Position numbers and translations under genes: made by a program
Notes under the pieces: model-generated
The model's input: the letters and a program-made list of their open reading frames with translations, nothing else
Told to the model about the DNA's origin: nothing
Databases searched by the model: none
NCBI GenBank assembly: GCA_003550325.1
Contig: QKWP01000068.1
Span: forward strand, 522,444-586,443
Length of the DNA: 64,000 nt
Direction of reading: 5' to 3'
Origin: Gigaspora rosea
Taxonomy: Eukaryota; Glomeromycota; Glomeromycetes; Diversisporales; Gigasporaceae
Shown: in pieces, positions 10,683-22,597 of the stretch
Layout of the letters: every line of letters begins with the position of its first letter
How positions within the stretch are numbered: the stretch's first letter is position 1

Positions 10683-11634
10683 TAATTTGTTAATGGATTT
10701 ATTGCTGGTAATTAGATTCATATGATTCAATAGTGTACAGTATATGTCATAATACTGTAATAACTTACTTTGGTTTAGATACATTAATTAACTTTACGTT
10801 TACGGAATTCAGCGGATAAATAAACCACGATTTCTGTTTTTAGATAAGTAATTAATTTGTGTGCCAACACACAACGCCTCCTATTCATGCGAATTAAAAT
10901 TTAAAACCACAAAATTTAATCAAGTTGTGCATAAAATGCATTTTTTAATATGCATCTACCTGTACATAATCTACCTGTACATAATATAATATTCTCCTAT
11001 TCGGCCTTTAGGTGTGATCATATACTATATTTATCCATGAAATTAATTACTAGTGCGTACGTACGTCAGCATATATCATTTGTTAATCTTGCAATTTAAA
11101 ATAAACTATTCATTGGTTATCGGTATTTACCAACATCCTCTAAAAAGAGTTTAAACCAATTTTACTCACATTTAGGTGCATTTAATTTACACAACAAAGT
11201 TTATTCATTTTATCAATCGTTTCTTTTTTATTGTTTAAAGATGTTTAAGGAGGACAACAAAAAAGATTATTTACTTCATCAATGTATTCAAATTTTTTGA
11301 CTTTATCACTTAAGTCAGAAACGAACCGTTATATATTAGTATTTCATAAATTTCCCAGATCTCAAATGCGGAGACCTCTAATTTCACCTCCGCTAGCTTT
11401 ACCGAAATGCATAGTAAGATATTTGCAGTTATATTTTGAAATAATATATTTAGACTATGGCATAATTTGCCGATTTTATCAAAAAAGGAAATTATTTATC
11501 TGAAACTTTTATATCGTGCAGTTCAAGCAGTACAGGTCAACTAACTCCCTTTTCTTTAATTTTTTTTTTTTTTTTTATAAATTAACGCCCTTATATGACG
11601 ATCTCAACTTTGTGAAACACAAGATCTATAGTAG
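10683..11634. other. Gene-free stretch
   Basis: AT-rich sequence with a chance 73-codon ORF at 11282-11503 that has no recognisable domain. A T run lies near 11560-11577. No clear repeat. Confidence 0.4.
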
Positions 11635-12154
11635 TGTCACAAATTCGAATTTGCGACATTAGAGATTTGAATTTCCTTATTTGTATTACCCACACCCCTA
11701 CATTTGTATATAGATCTTCTTTTCTTTATTGATTATAAATAACTTTCATTTCCATTTTTGTATAATTTTGGTCAAAATCCGGAAGTGGAACTTGTGTATG
11801 CTTGATTATTAACCTATAATCATAACACGTTAGCGTGTTTAGCACGTATGCATGTTAAGGGGAAAGAATTATGAAAATTCTAGATAGAACGTCAGCGTGT
11901 TAGGTTTAGTAGTATCATTGATTGAGCGTGTTAGATAGCACTTTAATGTGCCAGACATCTCGTTAACGAATTGACTTCAATAAAAAGAGATACAGGTAGA
12001 GAAGTTCATTTCGATTTTACTTAAGAAATATTGAAGGAAGTAAGCTAGTGTGGTGCTGAAGAGGCCTTTATTCAAGTAAGTCAGAAACTTATCTCCTAGT
12101 AACTATTAGAGTTAAATCGGTTAAACGCATACACTCTCCCTCCTTAATAGTTAC
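11635..12154. mobile_element. Solo-LTR-like fossil (LTR retroelement), copy 1
   Basis: About 520 bp starting TGTCAC, flanked by AGTAG on both sides (a 5-bp duplication, or 4 bp if the end is read as TTACA). It contains an AATAAA signal. A related, older copy lies at about 62080-62608. No internal retroelement genes are present here, so it reads as a solo LTR. Superfamily not determined. Confidence 0.5.
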
Positions 12155-12175
12155 AGTAGTGACTACCGCTTTGAT

Positions 12176-12238
12176 GCCACGCAAAGTTGATTTTTCGTTT
12201 TGCATTACATGGAATCTGAAAGCTTGGGTCTATCGGTC

Positions 12239-12333
<95 letters not shown>

Positions 12334-12547
12334 TGTAAATTAATAGAATTATATTTAAATTTAAGGTTATGCAAGGATAGTTTTCATTTTGCACAACAAG
12401 AAATCAAAAAAAATTGGGTCGGCAATGTGACACCGGATGAGAATAGCAGAAAAAAATAAATTGCAAAAATAGAATAATTGGCATAATGGGAATCTAAATT
12501 GAAAAAAATGGATTAGAGGGCAAAACGAAAAATCAACTTTGTGTGGC
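12176..12547. mobile_element. PIF/Harbinger-like MITE, family A copy 3
   Basis: Starts GCCACGCAAAGTT and ends AACTTTGTGTGGC, with the family's internal AATTTACTGTAAATTAA-type sequence and an internal secondary terminal repeat near 12362-12400. It contains the 85-base T run at 12242-12326. Confidence 0.65.
12242..12326. repeat. Homopolymer (T)85
   Basis: An uninterrupted run of 85 T on the plus strand inside MITE family A copy 3. Sister copies carry only 10-15 T at this place, so the run expanded here. Exact length is likely uncertain in any assembly. Confidence 0.9.
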
Positions 12548-13329
12548 TTTAACAAAAATGGCCAAAAAGGATATTACTAGAACGCCTATGATCTTGCCCT
12601 TGCCCAGCACAGTGCTAGTTCTGAATAAAGCGAAGAAGTACAGAGCAGAGCAGTGCAGTAACCCAATTTTATACCTTTACTGCTAAAATAATAAACCAAT
12701 TGTTTTATTGCTACTATAGGAAATTTGATAGCTACTCACTAATTAGTTATGTATGATCTTAAGATTTTTTACTTTACTCTTTTTTCCTTTTGGATTTTTT
12801 ACCGTGCTGATTATTTGATAATCTATTATTTGCTTCCATGACAAACGAAAAGTTCGTTATTTCTTTGCGACTCTACTGATCTCTAGTACATATTTTATTT
12901 GCTATATACTTCGATTAACTTCCTTATACCAGTACGATCACATGAAATGTGGGAGGGATGGTTCCGTTCAACTTTTTGGTGCGCTATATTTTTTCCTGTT
13001 TTAGAAGGTATTATGGTTATCTCTCTTTTTCCTTTTATGGTATAATTCAATTTGTTATGTGTCACTATGTCAAATTGACCTACTTAAGTCATTCTTAAAT
13101 TTTGAAACAACGTACGTTGTGAAGGGCAAAATCCGACCTATATAACTAGAAGTTGAGGCTGTGCTCGATGTCTATTTTTGTTTTTTTTTTATTTCTATAC
13201 TAGTGCGACGGGTGCGCATTCGTGCCACCCATCTTATTTAATAATTTCAATTTTTAAGTCATATTAATAACTTAATTATTATTTATTTTAGTATATAAAT
13301 TTGAGTAAGTATATTGGAATTATTTGAGT
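12548..13329. other. Gene-free stretch with a fragment of repeat family C
   Basis: No gene seen. At about 13126-13195, GGGCAAAATC and GGCTGTGCTCGATGTC followed by a T-rich tail match the end of the repeat at 28690-29060. Confidence 0.4.
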
Positions 13330-13820
13330 AAGTATATTGGAATTATAATAATCTCAATCATGATTATTATAAAGAATTTTTCACAAAGTTTACTCAATAA
13401 TGTAGTATACACAGTGATATTAGTATGAAATTATTATAATTTTACTATAAGTTGCTGCAAAAATTTTGTTATAGAATTTATTTACTATTTGGTGATTATT
13501 ATATGTAGTTAAGGTAGATTCGGTTAGGGCAGTGTCATTAATCACCTGATTATTTTTTATCAGAGGCCTACCCCCTCCCTCTTTCATAATATATAAATAG
13601 TCAGGTTCTTATATTTAATTTCAACTTTTTTTACCCCCCTCCCCCCTAAAAAATCACCTGATTTTTGTTACTCCCCTTACATTAGTTTATCATGATTTAT
13701 TATAAAAAATTCTATTACAGAGCTTACATATTGATTAGTACACATGGTGTTTAGTATTGGAATTATCATGATTTCCACGTAAAAATTCTATCCCAGAGCT
13801 TACTACTCCAGTGATCTATT
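13330..13820. repeat. Degenerate satellite S, inverted segment
   Basis: Blocks such as TTCTATTACAGAGCTTAC and TTACTATAAG correspond, in reverse orientation, to the roughly 110-bp units that fill 28010-28690 and 29920-32200. Very decayed. A C-rich stretch near 13568-13660 is not part of the unit. Confidence 0.4.
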
Positions 13821-13823
13821 AAT

Positions 13824-14125
13824 TTACAGCTAAGTAAAAAAAAACAAAAAATAAAAAAATCTGATCAATTGACCGAAGTTTTCGGATTCTATATAGTGTA
13901 CGATTATTCAATTAATTTAAATTAAAAAAAAAGAAAGTAATCTGACTGATTAAGTTTTTAGTTCCATGTAATGCAAAACGAAAAATCAACTTCATATGGC
14001 CTAGTCTTAGTATTTTCTATTAATTTAAAGCAAAAAAAAAAGTAATCTGACTGACCAATTGAAGTCTTCAGATTCTGATGTATTGCAAAACAAAAACCAA
14101 ACTTTGCTGGTCTAATCTAAGATGT
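13824..14125. repeat. Fragments of MITE family A (tandem right halves)
   Basis: Three successive blocks resemble the right half of family A (a GTAATGCAAAACGAAAAATC-type terminus, preceded by A-rich and CTGATTGA-like words). They end near 13998, 14110 and later. It looks like a degraded tandem or nested cluster. Confidence 0.45.
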
Positions 14126-14336
14126 AAAATAATTTTATTAATTTGCAGTAAAAAAACAAAAGAGGAAAAAAAAATCCGAATAACTGAAGTTTGTTATTTG
14201 TGTAATCTATATATATATAATTAAACCGTGTTTTGTTTAAAGAAAATTTGTTGTTTTTTTTGTTTGGTTATGTGATTAATTAATTAGCTGTTAGGTATAA
14301 ATAGCTTGAATGTTAATAGTTATTTGTAGGGTTCCT

Positions 14337-14612
14337 CAAATTCAAATCAAATCAAATATTGGATCAATTTGAATTTGATCAAATCAAATTGACCCTGATT
14401 TGAATTTGATTTGATTCAAATATTTGAATTTGAATTTGATTTGAATTTGAATTTTTAATAGTAATTTTCAAATCAAATCAAATATTTGTCAAATCAAATC
14501 AAATTTGGCCATATTTGAATTTGATCAAATCATATATAGTCAAATTTGAATTTGAATTTGATCAAATATTTGATTTAAATATTTTAAGATCAAATCAAAT
14601 TGTAGAACCCTA
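14337..14612. mobile_element. hAT-type MITE made of AAATTTGATTTG words
   Basis: Ends TAGGGTTCCTC and TAGAACCCTA are inverted. A perfect 8-bp duplication GTTATTTG flanks it (14329-14336, 14613-14620). The interior is almost entirely CAAATCAAATTTGAATTT-type words on both strands, so the element is extensively self-complementary. The length is 276 bp. Confidence 0.85.
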
Positions 14613-14880
14613 GTTATTTGGGATTATCAAGTTGATTTGTACGTATTTTACTAATTGCGTTTGAGTCTTTTAGGATTTTATATTTAAGGTGTATTAAATA
14701 TATATGTATGTAAGTATATATGTCAAAAATAAATTTTTAATTGGCGGGAAATTGTTTAGCTAGTTTGTTGTAATCTTAAAGCTTTGATTGCTAAAGTTTA
14801 TTATTCGTATTTGTATAGTGATTTTTCAGTAAAATTTTTGAGGATTGTTTTAATTAATCTAGTTATCTTCTTAAACCAAA

Positions 14881-15945
14881 TTATTTATTGTTTTATGAAC
14901 ATCCCAAGTATCAGGGCATTCTTGTATATTAGAATCATGCATTTCTCAGCCAATTCAATATAGTATTTAGGAGTTCCAGGTGCAAACTCTGGTCGCAATC
15001 CTTTGCAAAGTTTGACTGCAAGTTTTAAATCAAATTTATAACCATTAAAAGGCTTTGTCTGTTTAATATTTCTGGCATAATAATACCAAATCATAAATAT
15101 CTGCTGCTTGTGTAAACTGCTATTTTCCTGTTAAAACTTCAGGAGGAACATAGGCATTCCACTATAAGTTTCACTTTCTGAAGCATTAGTTTTTTTCTTT
15201 TTAGACAATCCTAGATCTGCGATATAAGATTGTTGGTCTTGCAAAATATTACCACTATGAAAATCAGCATGAATGTATGCACATCAGTGAACTTTATCTA
15301 GCTTATCTGAAATATCTAAGTATCTGCAATTTGGTCTGCCATGTAAGTGTATTAAATTTTTCTTAAATATTTATGAGGACTCCTATCATTAGCATACTGA
15401 AATACTATCAAATATTCGTTTATTTTTGTGTTTTGAGTTATTCCATATATTGCAAGCATTGTATAATTTAATGTACATTTTATAAGTCTTTTAAACTTAA
15501 GGTTTAAAACAATGAATGAGTTCAGGAAACTACTATTAATAAAATTAATGAATTATCAAAGCAATAAATTAACTTCTTTTAAAAAATCACAATTGTTTTC
15601 CTTCGAACTGTTAATGTCTTGAGTGCAACAATGCTGAATGGTTCACTTGCTTTTTTGTAAATGTAGTTTTTATCATCAACTTTTCGTTTCCATCCAACCA
15701 GGTTGCTGAATATACAGAACCAAATCCACCTTTACCAATTCCTTTAATATCAGATAATTTATCAAATAGAATCCATTCAATTGTGTTTTCATAACTCTAG
15801 GCTCTAAGTTGGAATTCTTTCATACAATCATCAATATCTTTAGTTCCAATTGTCCACCTTTTTGTTATATCAGGGTTGCATGATAAACACCATGCTTCAG
15901 AAATGTTATCTTCATTACAATGTGCACTTTTCCTTATTTGGCTTG
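14881..15945 (-). pseudogene. Broken protein kinase (kinase/Sel1-type)
   Basis: Read on the minus strand, the locus encodes a Cys-rich start (CNEDNISEAWCLSC), NPDITKRW and the linker KEFQLRA. The glycine-rich loop follows as IGKGGFGSVYSATW near 15700-15750. Lower down come a catalytic-loop relic HADFHSGNIL with a LGLSKKK activation-segment start (15190-15310), and a C-lobe piece GLRPEFAPGTPKYYIELAEK near 14885-15094. This set is typical of the large kinase family of Glomeromycotina. It is broken: a stop follows KEFQLRA, a frameshift lies after SATWLDG, and another break separates the catalytic and C-lobe parts. This is a decayed host gene. A plausible acceptor (ATATAG) lies just upstream near 15945. 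Confidence 0.8.
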
Positions 15946-16004
15946 TCTATATAATATATTTTATTTTGCATCTGCAATTTAAATTTTATATCGAATGTAA
16001 ATAA

Positions 16005-17085
16005 ATAGTTTTATACTTACCAACTAAATTAATGAGAATAAAATGAATTTAAACATAATAGTAGTAAATAAGTATTTTATGATTTTGTTTTGTGAACTTG
16101 TTTTGCTGTTTTTAATTCTATTGATCAATAAATGTACTTTATATGCACTAAATTATTGTGAATAAAATGATTTGTGCATATGATAAATAATAAGTTTTTA
16201 TGACCTTGTTTTGTGAACTTGTTCTTTACTCACTAACTAAATTATTGTGAATGAAATGATTTGTGCATAAAGTAAATAAGTAGTATTCACGTTCTTGTTT
16301 TGTGAACTTGTTTTGCAGTTTTTAATTCCATTGATTAATAAATGTTCTTTATACTTACAGGCTATATTAATGCGAATGAAATGAACTTAAACGTAATGGT
16401 AAATAAGTAAGTATTCATGACCTTGTTTTGTGAACTTGTTTGGCGGTTTTTTAATTCCATTGATAAATAAATGTTATTTATACTCACATGCTGAATAAAG
16501 TGATTAATGTGAATGAAATGAATTTAAACATAATGGTAAATTAGTATTATGATCTTGTTTTGTGATTTTGGTTTGTTGTTTATAATTCCATTGATTAATA
16601 AATGTTCTTTATACTTACAAACTAAATTAATGCAAATGAAATAAATTTAAACATAATAGTTAATAAGTACTTATGATTTTGCTATGTGAACTTGTTTTGC
16701 TATTTTTAATTCCATTAATAAACAAATGTTCTTTAAACTCAAGAGCTGAATAAAATGATTAATGCAAATGAAATGAACTTAAGCATAATGGTAAATAAGT
16801 ACTTATGATCTTGATTTGTGAACTTGTTTTGATGTTTTTAATTCCATTGATAAACAAATGTTCTTTATACTCATTTGCTGAGTGAGATGGGCAATTAATG
16901 TGAATGAAATGAATTTAAATGTAATGGTAAATAATTTTATTTATGTTCTTTCTTGTCATTTCTAAAAATTATTAAATACTTTATACTCACAGGCTAAAAT
17001 AACCAACAATAAATAAATATTTATAAAATTAAATTTCTGATTTAGATTGATGGATGAGTGTACTTTATACTTACTCTCTAATAAC
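16005..17085. repeat. Tandem array, about 125-bp units (about 8-10 copies)
   Basis: The anchor TGTTCTTTATACTTAC (variants at about 16011, 16136, 16220, 16342, 16468, 16601, 16728, 16860, 16978 and 17061) recurs with AATGAAATGAATTTAAAC and TTGTTTTGTGAACTTGTTT blocks. Two spacings are near 84 and the rest 118-133. On the minus strand the anchor reads GTAAGTATAAAG, a good 5' splice site. It lies between the Sel1 relic and the kinase relic, probably inside an intron. Confidence 0.85.
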
Positions 17086-17117
17086 AAATATTAAAAAAAA
17101 TTAAAAATTAACTTACT

Positions 17118-17415
17118 TTTTATACCATTCCTAAAATTTATCTTCATCTTTCTCAATGCCAATTCCATAAAGGTAACAAACAGCAGTTTTCCAAATTTTC
17201 CATAGAATTATTAGCCTAAGCAGATTTCAGATAACATGTAAATATATCGATTTCAACGCCAATTCCTAAATTATAACAATAACCAACTTGATACATTCTA
17301 TTTAATTCTTCATGTCTGCTGATTTTTGATAATATGTGAATACTTTGTTTTCATCCTTTTCAACTCCAATTCTATATTCGTAATAAAACTGAGCTAGAAA
17401 ATTCTGTCTGGATCA
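17118..17415 (-). pseudogene. Sel1-repeat relic (5' of the kinase relic)
   Basis: The minus strand reads in broken frames AQFYYEYRIGVEKDE, then YQKSADM, then YQVGYCYNLGIGVEID, then LYGIGIEKDEDK-like text. These are at least three Sel1-like repeats (consensus LGYCYxxGIGVEKDxxKAFEYYxKSAE). Frame changes and stops are present. A consensus donor GTAAGTTAAT follows the last repeat at about 17117, leading into the tandem array. It may be the 5' part of the same ancestral gene as the kinase relic, or a separate decayed gene. Confidence 0.65.
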
Positions 17416-18566
17416 TCCCTATCTGCCAATTTATAACAATCAGAGTAATTCAGTTTGTTGAAGTCATGGTCAAATTTTCATTGGATATCTTTGATTAAAT
17501 AATAAAAAAATAATATGTATTACAATTTGCTGTTAATGTTTTTTTTTATTTACAGCAGTTACGTATTCAATATCCTAAATTATGCAGGTGCAGTTTTCAG
17601 CATACAAACATAGAAGGCAGATATTATCAAATAAAAAATTCTTCTTCAAACTTTACTATTCTGACGGTATACAGTACGTGACTCACCAACGCATGCTACT
17701 AACATTATCCATATCTCAGTTAATCTAATATCTACAAAGTGCATATAATGACGAAAGTCAATTCTTGAAAATCATAGATGACTGATCATTGCTGTATCCA
17801 TGTTTCAATTTTAACTTATTGATTATTAATTCACAGAACGATTACGGATAAGATGACATTAATTACGCAAACGATTAAATGTCGCAATAATTACAATTTA
17901 AAAAAAGTTCACACGCAAACGGGTAAATTTACATGCATTCATGATCTAATTTATCTTGAGAAATCGGAAAAATAGTAAATTCCCATGTTATGTGATCTGC
18001 AACAGTTCATACTATTGCTGTAATTCAATATAATTTAAGAATATAGATCTCAAAATAATCAAGAAAACACTCGTAATGGCTAGTAATTATTATATTTCGA
18101 GATTTTGATATATTTCAATAAACTTCCCACACTATAGCGATAGTATTTTCATATAAGCATGACATATGAAATATGCTATAATCGGTATAAATAAAAATCA
18201 TTACTAAAAAGGATAGTGAACATCAAAATTGGACAGAACCTGTTTGAAATCATGAGTCATGCACTTATATAAAGGGTTAGTTAAATGCTTTAGTATGACA
18301 GCAGGTAATTTTATAATATTTTGATAAATGTAGCCAAAATTAGAAAGTTTAATCCTCATTAATACATCGATATAACGATATCGTATGTAAAAATAAAATT
18401 TCACACATATTGGTCACGTTTCTGAAGATGACCAATCAAAAATGTTCAAATGGTGAACTTTGCAATGATATAATATTCACGTGTCCTGAGTTATCCAATC
18501 AAATCAAGAATAAAAGACCAACTAGCGTGCAGATTTCTGTTGATTTGAGTTGCGAATTATTTTAAT
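17416..18566. other. Gene-free stretch
   Basis: AT-rich with no supported gene. A CCAAT-type motif ACCAATCAAAAATGTT occurs at about 18430 and recurs at 18626 (variant) and 19444. Confidence 0.4.
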
Positions 18567-18622
18567 ATGTTATTATTATTATTATTATTATTATTATAAT
18601 TATAATAATAATTATAATCACA
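18567..18622. repeat. ATT/ATA microsatellite
   Basis: Run of TTA triplets turning into TAATTATAA words. Confidence 0.85.
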
Positions 18623-18861
18623 GGTAACCAATTAAAAATGTTTAACCAAATTAAGTAATATCAATAAGTAAATTACTATAAAATTCATCACACGTCACTA
18701 ATTTTCAAATCATGCTCCAAAAAATTGCTAATAATCATTGTTATTGTCATACGTCTAATCAATTAATTAATTAATTAATTGATTATATGCTATGCTAACT
18801 GCGATCGTGATATCGATTGCAAATTTTATAAACAATCAGATTTAAATTTGAATTTTCCTCA

Positions 18862-19195
18862 ATTGCCATTCGTATCTATTTACTGTAAATCCTGATACAG
18901 TATGATGATCCTTCTTGACATGTGTAGGCCTCATAGCATATTTAGTCAGTACAATTCTGAAAGTCAATAATAAAAAAAAATGCCTTAGGATCCGTTTACT
19001 ATATATTATGATTAACATGCATGCTCCTCATAACATATTTAGTTAGTGCAATTCCGAAAGTCAATAATTAAAAAAAATGCCATTCATATCTATTCACTAT
19101 AAATTCCAATATAGTATAATAATCCTTCTTGACATGCATGCGTCTTATAACACATTTAGTTAGTGCAATTCTAAATGACAATAATAAAAAAAGAC
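18862..19195. repeat. Three tandem units of about 105-120 bp
   Basis: Each unit has TTTAGTTAGTGCAATTC, AATAATAAAAAAAATGCC and CTTCTTGACATGCATG blocks (around 18900-18985, 19010-19080 and 19110-19195). The first and third agree best. Confidence 0.7.
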
Positions 19196-20580
19196 ATTTT
19201 TTTTATTGTAATCGTCATATATTTTAATCGAGTCAAAAAACCTGTTAAGGCGATATTTGGTTATACACTTGTGCAGAAACATCTCACACGCTTAACCCTT
19301 TACAACTTTAGTTTCAGTTTTAGCCAACAACCAGTTACCGCATGTGTAAATAAAGGGTCAAAGCGCACAACCCAATATTTCGTTTACAACCAATCAAAAA
19401 ACATCAAAGTGCTCAGACCAAAATTCCCACAGTTCTCGATTGAACCAATCAAAAATGTTAAAATGTACAAACTCAGAATTAGATAGTAAAGATATATGTA
19501 TATTTTCTTTTTTTTTGACCTTGGTAGTCTTGCCGAAATCTAATAGATTTATTATTACTAAAAATTCCTTTTTAATGCATTTACAATCCCCAGACTTCGA
19601 CCTCATCCGGCTACAAAATAAATTTTGCGCCCAGATGTGACCAGCCGCATCGGCTTACATATAAGCCAAAAAAAATTCGTTAGCTATAGTTACAAACCAA
19701 CTATGCTTCATAACCTACTCCTTCAAAAATCCTTCTCTGAGCTTCTTATAAAGAAGAATAAAAACAAGGGGAAGATTAAAATAGGGAGACAAAACTAAAT
19801 ACCCGACAAAATTAACCAAAAACCAAAATTATACATCCAAGAAAAATAAACCAAGAAAGAAAAACCAAAGAAAAAGCAAAAAAAAAATAAACTATGAAGG
19901 CATTAATAATCGATAAAAATTATGTAATACTGCGCAAGGAAACGCCTCGCCAAAGTATTATATGTACATAAAAGAAACTAACAGAATGTTCTAGAATTTA
20001 TTTTCTGAAGATCAGCCTACTCCATTGCGCCATGTCTCATTACGTGTCTGTTCCTGTTTATCCACCTGCATGCCTTCTTCCTGATTAGGATAGGAACAAC
20101 AATGCCGATCTTTTGGAGGGGGTACGCTGAATTTCCCACTTTTCATCCAAAATTCCAGAAAAAAAGACTTCGAGCGAAAATATGATAGCAGGAGTATGGT
20201 AAAATATGTTTTTGTAGCCAAAACTTTTAGAGAGTATATTGAAAAACAAATTTTTTAGTTCACCGCCTAGCTGAAATATAATACTTTCATCGACGAAGAA
20301 AAAAAATGTTTGTATCTCTACAGAATTTCTTGTACCAAGGGCATCTACTGCCAGTTATCTTGCACAACTGACGCTTCTGGCTTGCTTGCTGAATATATAA
20401 AGAAGTCTCCCGAGAGTTAAACAAAAAAAGGTTGACCTTTATAAAAACCAGTATTATATCTGCTTCGTCTTTTACTAATAAAAATATTGTTTTTCGTTTG
20501 CTTAAAATTTTGGACAAGTGATCGATGGGAAGAGTTCTAATTTGGTTCCTATATGTATATTTTCTATTTTTAAATATTAT
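19196..20580. other. Gene-free stretch with short unassigned ORFs
   Basis: Minus ORFs at 20012-20221 and 20287-20517 and plus ORFs at 19175-19486 and 19440-19640 lack recognisable domains and splice partners. Two CCAATCAAAA motifs occur (19391, 19445). I cannot support a gene. Confidence 0.35.
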
Positions 20581-20589
20581 ATTGTAGTA

Positions 20590-21300
20590 TTACCATTTAT
20601 AGTAAGGCCATGACTTGATGGACTCAATGGACTTGATGGAGTCAAAAGTGTCGAAAGAGCCAAAAGAATCTATTGACTCAATCGAATCCATTGAATCAAT
20701 TTTTAGTCAGTAATTAAAAGTATATAAGAGCCTTAGGCTCATTAAAGGAAAGAGTAGTTCACAACCATTAAGAATAGTTCTAGTTAGTTTAAGTTCCAGT
20801 AGAACAAGTCGATACATTGATATTAGGAGTCTTAATCTTCAAAATTAGAGTAGAAGAGTTAACCTAGAATGTCTTATTTCCTTTGTATTAATTCTTTTAA
20901 ATATAATAAAAAACATACTTATTTTTCTTACCTAAGAAAATACTATCCTTCTTCTAAAGTCATTCGTAGTAATATCCTTTGTGTCCACGTGATCCCCCGA
21001 TAAAATACAAAAATTGTAGTAATAAAAATAAGAAGTAGAATAGAAAGAGATTAGTCTTTACTCCATTTATCCTGCTCTTGGAATTCATTTAAAGACCCGA
21101 CTGACGAATTTCTCGTGACGTTGCTAAAGATTCTGAGAATTAGTATTAAATCAATATACCCAAATACAAGAACAATAGGAAGAATCCAATCAATATACTT
21201 ATCTATAACAAGACTCTCTGAACCTTGAGACCCAGACCAAGTCTTTCCACACCTCTTTCTGCCTGCCAGATCAAGGTTTAGAAGTCTTGACCTGTAGTAA
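20590..21300. repeat. LTR-like relic, family D copy 1
   Basis: It shares ordered blocks with 29095-29790: TTTTTAGTCAGTAATTAAAA, TATATAAGAGCC (TATA-like), AAATTAGAGTAGAAG, CCCCCGATAA and CCAAGTCTTTCCAC. A TATA-like word followed by these conserved blocks would fit an LTR, but I could not fix the ends or a target duplication. It could be another dispersed repeat. Confidence 0.35.
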
Positions 21301-22045
21301 ATAGTATTTTAGCTAAGGTACAAGGGTAGTTAGTGATTATAATAATAAACTCCTGTAAATTGAAATTACACAACATGCATTATTTCTAGATCAGCGAAAA
21401 ATTAAAAAGATAATATTAAATGACCAAAGTAATAAAAAATTATACGATTCTTAATAATATTACTTATATCATAAATGTTCATTTGCATAAATAAAAAGTG
21501 ATAAAAATTTATATAAAATTTTAAATAAAGAAATTAAAAAATATATTTATATATATTTGCGTAAATTGCGGTTAAATTGAATTAAGAATTGCTAAGATAT
21601 TTCTAAATCAATAAAAATATAAGCAGAACAAAATTGCGAAATAACGCTAAATAATGCATGTTACTGTATAAATTTATTTTTGATTTCTTGGCATTACCAC
21701 TTTTTTGATGTTGTTTATACTAATTATTTTTTAAAAAATCTTATTTTTAATAGGAGTAATGATTCTACATATTGTGATTTTCAATTTCTAACCTGAAGTA
21801 TGATGAAAGTCATGCTAAGGTTATTATCATGAGGATCTTCACATGTAACAAAGCCTCAAAGATGTGATTATGGAATTGCTATTTATGGTTAGTACAGAAT
21901 AAGATAGAAATAAAGGAAATATAAAAGGTTGAGAAAGTACTTTGGGAACGATAAGTGCTTTTTTCGTCGCTGCCTGACTTTGGTCTGGCTTTTTCATATG
22001 ATCCCTCCCGGCCCTCCCTAACATTTACCAGGCTCTATTTGAAAT
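21301..22045. other. Gene-free stretch
   Basis: AT-rich, no supported feature. Confidence 0.4.
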
Positions 22046-22325
22046 GGTGTAAAGAAAAAAAAAAGGGGAAAGTAAAGGAGAGGAGAATAAAACGAGAAGA
22101 AGGAAAAGAAATGAAGAAGGGAAAAGGAAATGAAAAAGAGAAAAAGAGAAAAAGAGACAAAAAGAGAAAAGGAGGTAAAAGTGAAAAAGAGGGAAAAGAG
22201 AAAGGAAAAGAGAATACTGATGAAAAGGAAAAGAGAAAAGTAATGAGGAAAGGAAGAGAAAATGACAAAGAAAAGGAAAGAGAAAGAAAAGGAAAAGAAT
22301 AGAATATGAAAAGAGAAAGAACTGG
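22046..22325. repeat. Polypurine tract, part 1
   Basis: Nearly uninterrupted A/G on the plus strand (AAAGGAAAAG-type words). The open frames on both strands (Lys/Glu/Arg-rich or Phe/Ser/Leu-rich) are composition artefacts. Confidence 0.9.
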
Positions 22326-22339
22326 GAAAAAAAATCCAC

Positions 22340-22560
22340 ATTGTTATTGTGGGCACGTGAATTTACATTTATTACCCGTGTCAAATCCAGTGCCAATATG
22401 ACTAGTAAACTGCTGCAAAACCTGAACCATTTACGGTCCAATTGGCAAGGACACACTGTCCGGCACAACCCACCGCATCTGACCCAACTTGGGACATACC
22501 CGCACAAATCTGAACTTTAACCTATACAAAAATGACCCATACTTGTCTGATTCCATCCTG
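22340..22560. repeat. Dispersed repeat family C, copy 1
   Basis: Shares ATTTACGGTCCAA, CCCGTGTCAAA and ACTGTCCGG-type blocks in order with 28840-28960. GC-richer than its surroundings and inserted between two polypurine tracts. Family unknown. Confidence 0.45.
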
Positions 22561-22597
22561 TGACTAAAAAAAAAAGTTAATCCACATCATTATCGTG

